From an uncultured Chryseobacterium sp. (GTDB lineage: Bacteria > Bacteroidota > Bacteroidia > Flavobacteriales > Weeksellaceae), in contig CAJYXJ010000049.1 in the NCBI GenBank assembly GCA_913778085.1, positions 1 through 64,000 of the forward strand: a stretch of DNA of 64,000 nt. Reading direction: 5' to 3'. The number at the start of each line of letters is the position of its first letter. The stretch's first letter is position 1. Below, one piece after another: positions 60,203 to 64,000 of the stretch. The translations under genes were made by a program, and so were the position numbers. The notes beneath the pieces are model-generated. The model was not told where the DNA came from. It saw only the letters and a program-made list of their open reading frames with translations, and made no database searches.

Positions 60203-61606
60203 TTACAGAGAAAAATTCTCCCGCATCCATTTCAGCTTATTGAAGCTCTTCAGGAATTTATTATTCAGCAGGATGAATTTTTCCTGGGCGTCGATCAGTT
60301 TATTTTCCCTGGAATTGATCAGGAATAGAGAACTCTCACCGTTGCTGTAGCGGGTTTCTTCTGCCTGGAGCAGCCGCTGGTAGTTCGTAAGGTTTTCCCG
60401 GGCAATATCGATTTGTGTATGATAATTTAAAATTTCATTCTTATAGGTCTGGATTTTGGTTTCAAGCTCCCGTCTTTTAACCTGGGTATCCAGGGTATTT
60501 TGGGCCAGTTTAAGCTTGGCAATCTCATAATTGGCCCTGGCTTCTCTTTGGAAAATAGGAATCTCCAGTTTCAGCCCGTACTGGAAATTATTATCGAAAA
60601 GCGGGAGATAATCGGCCCGGTAATTTTCTTTATTAAAAAAATTATAGGTGAAATCCAGTTTTGGAAGGAAACTCTGCCATTTAAGCCTCCGCTCACTTTC
60701 CAGTATATTTTCTTTCTGAAAATAATACAGCAGGGAAAAATGCTGATCAAGGTTTTGCTCCTCCACATTCTGAACCAACATCTCAAAATTACTGAAAGCC
60801 TCGCTGTTTCCTGTAGAATCGGAAGGATAGATCATGGCTGTAAGATCATACAATTCCTGGTTGTCTTTCCATAAAAACAGCTGAAGCTCCTGGGTGCTTT
60901 TAACGAAATTAAGAAAAGCATCCCGTTCCTGCAGCTGAAAACTTTGCAGCTGTGAAGCGGCTTCTACCGTATCGATGGCGGGCCTTTCTCCGAATTGATA
61001 GGTCTTTTTCGTAAGTTCCAGCCTATTTTTGTTAATGGCTACAGCGCTGCGCTGTAGCTGGTAAATTTCAAAATTCTTCACCCATTCCCAATAGGTATTT
61101 TCGGCTTCCAGCAAAAGGTCATTGGTAAGAATGGCCTGTTCTGCCTCTGTCATTTTAAGGGCGTAGCGGGCCTGTTCCAGCATGGCTCTTCTTTTATCAT
61201 ACAAAAGATTCTTAGCCAAAGGAACCGTCACGCCGAACTGATACAGTCCGCCTTTGGTATCGCTGTTGTTGAGCTTTTCGCCTTCCAGGTAATTATAGCT
61301 TCCCGTAATATCGATCCCATACCAGGTCGGAATGCCCAGCTCCAGGTTTTTCTGCCGGTAATATTGCACGCCGTCGATGTTTTTTTCGCCGAGCTTTCCG
61401 CTGAGTACAGGATCAAAATTTCCCCGTGCCCGTGTAATTTCTGAAGCGGCAATTTTATTCTGAAGCTGATATTTTACGGCTAAAGGATGATAGGTCTTCA
61501 CAATCGAAATAAATTCCCGGGCAGAGATTTTAAATGAATCCTGCGCTGAAAACAATTGGAAGAACAGCAAAGCAAAAAGCCATATAATTTTACTTTGTTT
61601 TTTCAT
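60203..61606 (-). CDS. TolC family outer-membrane efflux protein
   Basis: A 467-residue outer-membrane channel with a signal peptide (about residues 1-22, ending FSAQ). It is mainly long amphipathic coiled-coil helices in two repeats, e.g. the EITRARGNFDPVLSGKLGEK start and the heptad-rich C-terminal QTYKNEILNYHTQIDIAREN. It would complete a tripartite export route with the HlyD adaptor and ABC protein encoded upstream. The start is ATG 61606, which overlaps the end of the hlyD gene by 17 bases; the upstream TTG at 61696 would lie far inside hlyD. The operon order abc-hlyD-tolC supports the role. Confidence 0.9.
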   Translation of the reverse strand: MKKQSKIIWLFALLFFQLFSAQDSFKISAREFISIVKTYHPLAVKYQLQNKIAASEITRARGNFDPVLSGKLGEKNIDGVQYYRQKNLELGIPTWYGIDITGSYNYLEGEKLNNSDTKGGLYQFGVTVPLAKNLLYDKRRAMLEQARYALKMTEAEQAILTNDLLLEAENTYWEWVKNFEIYQLQRSAVAINKNRLELTKKTYQFGERPAIDTVEAASQLQSFQLQERDAFLNFVKSTQELQLFLWKDNQELYDLTAMIYPSDSTGNSEAFSNFEMLVQNVEEQNLDQHFSLLYYFQKENILESERRLKWQSFLPKLDFTYNFFNKENYRADYLPLFDNNFQYGLKLEIPIFQREARANYEIAKLKLAQNTLDTQVKRRELETKIQTYKNEILNYHTQIDIARENLTNYQRLLQAEETRYSNGESSLFLINSRENKLIDAQEKFILLNNKFLKSFNKLKWMRENFSL

Positions 61607-62903
61607 TCTGAGCGGATTTTTCAGTTTTAACTTCATAATAATCCGGCGGGAAGCCGTTGATGTTCCGCCACAACTCGTACCATACAGGCACGTCATTCAG
61701 GATGGCAATCCCCTGAACCCCGGTGCCCATTTTAATTTTAGGCGGCCATCTTTTCTCGGTTTTATCCTCAACCACCAATGCTTTGAAGAGTCCGTTAGCA
61801 CTGATGTTGCTTTCCACGGCAATTACCTTACCGGCAAAGATGCCGTAGCTCGAATCCGGCCATCCGGAGAATACGATCGCCGGGAAACCGTCGAAAATAC
61901 ACATCACCCGCTGGCCTTCTTTGATCAGCGGAAGGTCTACCGGTTTGATATAGATTTCTACAGCATAATCAGTAGTGTTGGGTACGATGGTTCCGATGCT
62001 TTCAGCTTCCTTCAGGATTTCACCGATCCCGGCTTTATTCAGCTGGACGATCTGTCCGTCCTGGGAAGCTACGATATAATATAATCCCTGACGGAATTTG
62101 TAGTTGGCCACCTGGTTTTCGAGCTTGGCAATATCTCCTGCGTTACCTTCGATCTGCCCCATGCTCTGGAAACGTTCTCCTTCGGTTTTGCTGAGTTTTT
62201 CGGTATAATCCTGGATTACGGCATTCTGCTCGATTCCGGTATTTACGATTTCCTGCCGGGTTTGGGCCACTTTATTTTCAGTAGCGGTCTTTTTAGCCAG
62301 GGCATTCTGGTAAGAAATACTGCGCTGCTGAAACTGCGTCAGTGAAACCAGGCCTTCATCATACATCTTTTTCTGACGGGCATACTGGTCTTCGGAAAGT
62401 TTCAGTTCATTGATTGCTGCTGCCAGCTCGGCCTCTTCTCCTGTAAGCTTATTTTTCAGCTGACTGATTTTGATCTGAAGCTGATTCAGTTTTAGATCTT
62501 TCGCTGTGGCTAGAGCCTGAAGCTGGTTATTGGTGGTTCCCACTTTCGCTTCGTAATAGTCCCTTACCCCTTTTTTTGCTTCTACCTGCTGCTGGGTCCT
62601 CTGTACCAGAAGCGGATCGAAATAATCGTCTTTTACTTCAGAAAGCTGCAGGATCGTATCTCCCTTTTTTACATAATCCCCGTTTTTCACATACCATTTA
62701 ATGATCTTTCCGGGAATAGGGGAGTTAAGCTGCTGCGGGCGTTGCTCCTGGTACAGCGAGGTCACATTCCCCATAACTTTGATGTTCTGGGTCCAGGGAA
62801 GAAACAGAACGATAACTGCCGTTATTAGGATAAAAAAGAACCATCTTTTTACCCGCGATTTTTTATGAATGTTGTATATTTTATCGAATGACTGAATTTT
62901 CAT
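61590..62903 (-). CDS. HlyD family periplasmic adaptor protein
   Basis: A 437-residue membrane-fusion protein with one N-terminal membrane anchor (about residues 20-42). A biotinyl-lipoyl half (SPIPGKIIKWYVKNGDYVKK) follows, then a long coiled-coil hairpin (about 100-260, rich in Q, K and E, e.g. LKLNQLQIKISQLKNKLTGE), the second lipoyl half (YYIVASQDGQIVQLNKAGIG) and a beta-barrel C-terminus. It links the ABC protein in the inner membrane to TolC. It starts 11 bases after the ABC stop and overlaps tolC by 17 bases. The long hairpin is that of exporters of peptides or proteins rather than small-drug pumps, but the cargo is unknown. Confidence 0.93.
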   Translation of the reverse strand: MKIQSFDKIYNIHKKSRVKRWFFFILITAVIVLFLPWTQNIKVMGNVTSLYQEQRPQQLNSPIPGKIIKWYVKNGDYVKKGDTILQLSEVKDDYFDPLLVQRTQQQVEAKKGVRDYYEAKVGTTNNQLQALATAKDLKLNQLQIKISQLKNKLTGEEAELAAAINELKLSEDQYARQKKMYDEGLVSLTQFQQRSISYQNALAKKTATENKVAQTRQEIVNTGIEQNAVIQDYTEKLSKTEGERFQSMGQIEGNAGDIAKLENQVANYKFRQGLYYIVASQDGQIVQLNKAGIGEILKEAESIGTIVPNTTDYAVEIYIKPVDLPLIKEGQRVMCIFDGFPAIVFSGWPDSSYGIFAGKVIAVESNISANGLFKALVVEDKTEKRWPPKIKMGTGVQGIAILNDVPVWYELWRNINGFPPDYYEVKTEKSAQNEKTK

Positions 62904-62914
62904 ACCTCTATTTT

Positions 62915-64000
62915 TTAAGATAAATATTTAATACTTCCGTTCTCTACATGAATGTGCTGGTCTGCATAATGCAGGATTTCGGAATTCTGGGAAACGACAA
63001 CGATTGTCGTTTTATGCTTAATTTCTTCAAGATACTGCAGCATTTTATATTTAAAGGTGTCATTCATCCCGTCAATCGGATCTTCAAGGAGTAATAGCTT
63101 TTTATTGCCGGTGAGTGCCCGAAGCAACAGGATTTTTTTCTTGGAGCTGAAAGAAATTTCGGGATCCGTTTCGCTTATTGTTGTAGAAAGCCCGTTGGTG
63201 AACTGGCTTGAAATATTTTCAGCTCCGATTTTTTCCGAAAGCTCCAGTACTTCTTCGGTATTTATGTTTTCATTACCCAGAAGGATATTGTCCTGAACCG
63301 TCCCCTGAATGATTCTCATGTCTTCCAGATAAACCCCCATTTCCATTCTGAGCTTATCCTTATCAATATTTTTCAATGGAATTTTATTCATCAGGATGCT
63401 TCCTGCCGTCGGAGGGTAAAACCCGGCCATCATATTCAACAGGAGAGACTTGCCGGATCCCAGTTCACCGGTAATAACGGTAAGCGTATTTTCTTTGATG
63501 GTGAAATTAATATCCTGAAGGATATGGATGTGATTGTTGAAATTGAAATCCACATTCTTAAACTCTACTTCCATGCCTTCTTCTTTCTGGGTCGGAACGA
63601 TTTCTCCGTTTTTCTCTTCTTCCAGTTCCGTTACTTTGGTCAGTTTTGCCAGGGAAGCAATCACGTCGTAATAACTTTCGAGGCTGACGATCAGTTTTTC
63701 CACTGCCGACATAATGCTTAAAACAACGATCTCGGTAGCAATGAAGGCGCCGATGTTAAGTTTTTGGTTCACCAGGAGATACGTTCCGATCGCAAGCATT
63801 GCCAAAGTAATGACCACTTTAAAAGCGATAATGGTTTTATACTGAATAACCAATACCCTGAAGTGGGAAGTCCGGTGATCCAGATAGCCTACTACCCGTT
63901 CATCAGCTCCTCTCAGGTGGGCTTCGCTTTCGGAATTGATCTTAAACGTTTTTACCGATGCGGCAATATCCTCGATCCATGAGGCCGTTTCATACTTTTT
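62915..64000 (-). CDS. ABC transporter protein with degenerate ATPase domain (5' end outside window)
   Basis: At least 361 residues are visible; the reading frame is open to the right edge of the window, so the start is missing. The visible N-terminal part carries the last membrane helices of an ABC exporter domain, followed by the nucleotide-binding domain. Walker A is intact (GELGSGKS), but the Q-loop glutamine is Glu (VYLEDM), the LSGGQ signature is replaced by FSSKKK, Walker B with its catalytic Glu reads LLLLEDP instead of LLLLDEP, and the H-loop histidine is Gln (VVVSQNSE). Such a subunit probably forms the inactive half of a heterodimeric exporter. It heads the visible part of an operon with hlyD and tolC. 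Confidence 0.88.
   Translation of the reverse strand, partial: KKYETASWIEDIAASVKTFKINSESEAHLRGADERVVGYLDHRTSHFRVLVIQYKTIIAFKVVITLAMLAIGTYLLVNQKLNIGAFIATEIVVLSIMSAVEKLIVSLESYYDVIASLAKLTKVTELEEEKNGEIVPTQKEEGMEVEFKNVDFNFNNHIHILQDINFTIKENTLTVITGELGSGKSLLLNMMAGFYPPTAGSILMNKIPLKNIDKDKLRMEMGVYLEDMRIIQGTVQDNILLGNENINTEEVLELSEKIGAENISSQFTNGLSTTISETDPEISFSSKKKILLLRALTGNKKLLLLEDPIDGMNDTFKYKMLQYLEEIKHKTTIVVVSQNSEILHYADQHIHVENGSIKYLS

Noticed and set aside
60116-60328. Plus-strand ORF of 70 residues at the end of the repeat island
   Set aside because: Most of it is antisense to the C-terminal part of the TolC gene, and it has no promoter element.

Overview
The window looks like a chromosomal segment of a Bacteroidota bacterium, class Flavobacteriia, most likely a Chryseobacterium-type Weeksellaceae. 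The reasons are a SusC/SusD pair, a lipoprotein TamL next to TamB, a fused CcoN-CcoO oxidase gene, a deoxyhypusine-synthase-like gene, A-rich leaders without clear Shine-Dalgarno sequences, and many promoters with the Bacteroidota -7 element TAnnTTTG. That element repeatedly decides start codons: in several genes an upstream in-frame TTG lies inside the -7 box and cannot be the translation start. The species-level guess is inference.

Layout. 0-7 kb: a probable transposase tail, an M1 metallopeptidase, a HupE/UreJ-like membrane protein and a DUF6702 protein, with a RelE/ParE-type toxin-antitoxin pair wedged between the last two; then an ACP phosphodiesterase-like gene, a REP-associated tyrosine transposase (RAYT) bracketed by two near-identical perfect palindromes, and radA. 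7-14 kb: YceI, a PAP2-type phosphatase, pyrG, an exported hydrolase, yidC and rnhB. 14-21 kb: a SusC/SusD nutrient-uptake pair with distinctive T/A-ending codons, and argS. 21-30 kb: the minus-strand operon tamB-tamL-yihY for outer-membrane assembly. 30-33 kb: a minimal cbb3 oxidase operon (fused ccoNO plus a mono-haem ccoP). 33-37 kb: an XRE regulator, a lone SMI1/KNR4-like gene, tRNA-Gln(TTG), a menE-type ligase, arfB and an outer-membrane barrel protein. 37-46 kb: the deoxyhypusine-synthase-like gene, an acyltransferase, an unlisted 48-residue gene, an alkyltransferase-like protein without the catalytic cysteine, a hydrolase, htpG, a large S9 peptidase and recA. 47-53 kb: repeat-rich spacers, an MpaB/Lcp-type oxygenase, a PAS-LuxR regulator, and the glycolytic pair pfkA-gapA. 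53-56 kb: a TIGR03915/TIGR03916 DNA-repair pair split by a ParDE module. 56-59 kb: class II HMG-CoA reductase followed by a tightly packed row of small genes. 59-60 kb: a 1-kb repeat island. 60-64 kb: an incomplete type-1-like export operon (ABC protein with degenerate ATPase motifs, HlyD adaptor, TolC).

I do not see a CRISPR array, prophage, integrative element or a clearly new multi-gene defence system. The least explained material is small and intergenic: the RAYT with its palindromes, and several families of short dispersed repeats, chiefly one with TTTGTCATTC / GAATGACAAA ends, clustered near 39.4, 47.3-47.6 and 59.4-59.8 kb. Most genes are ordinary housekeeping or envelope genes whose function follows from family membership, not from anything measured here.
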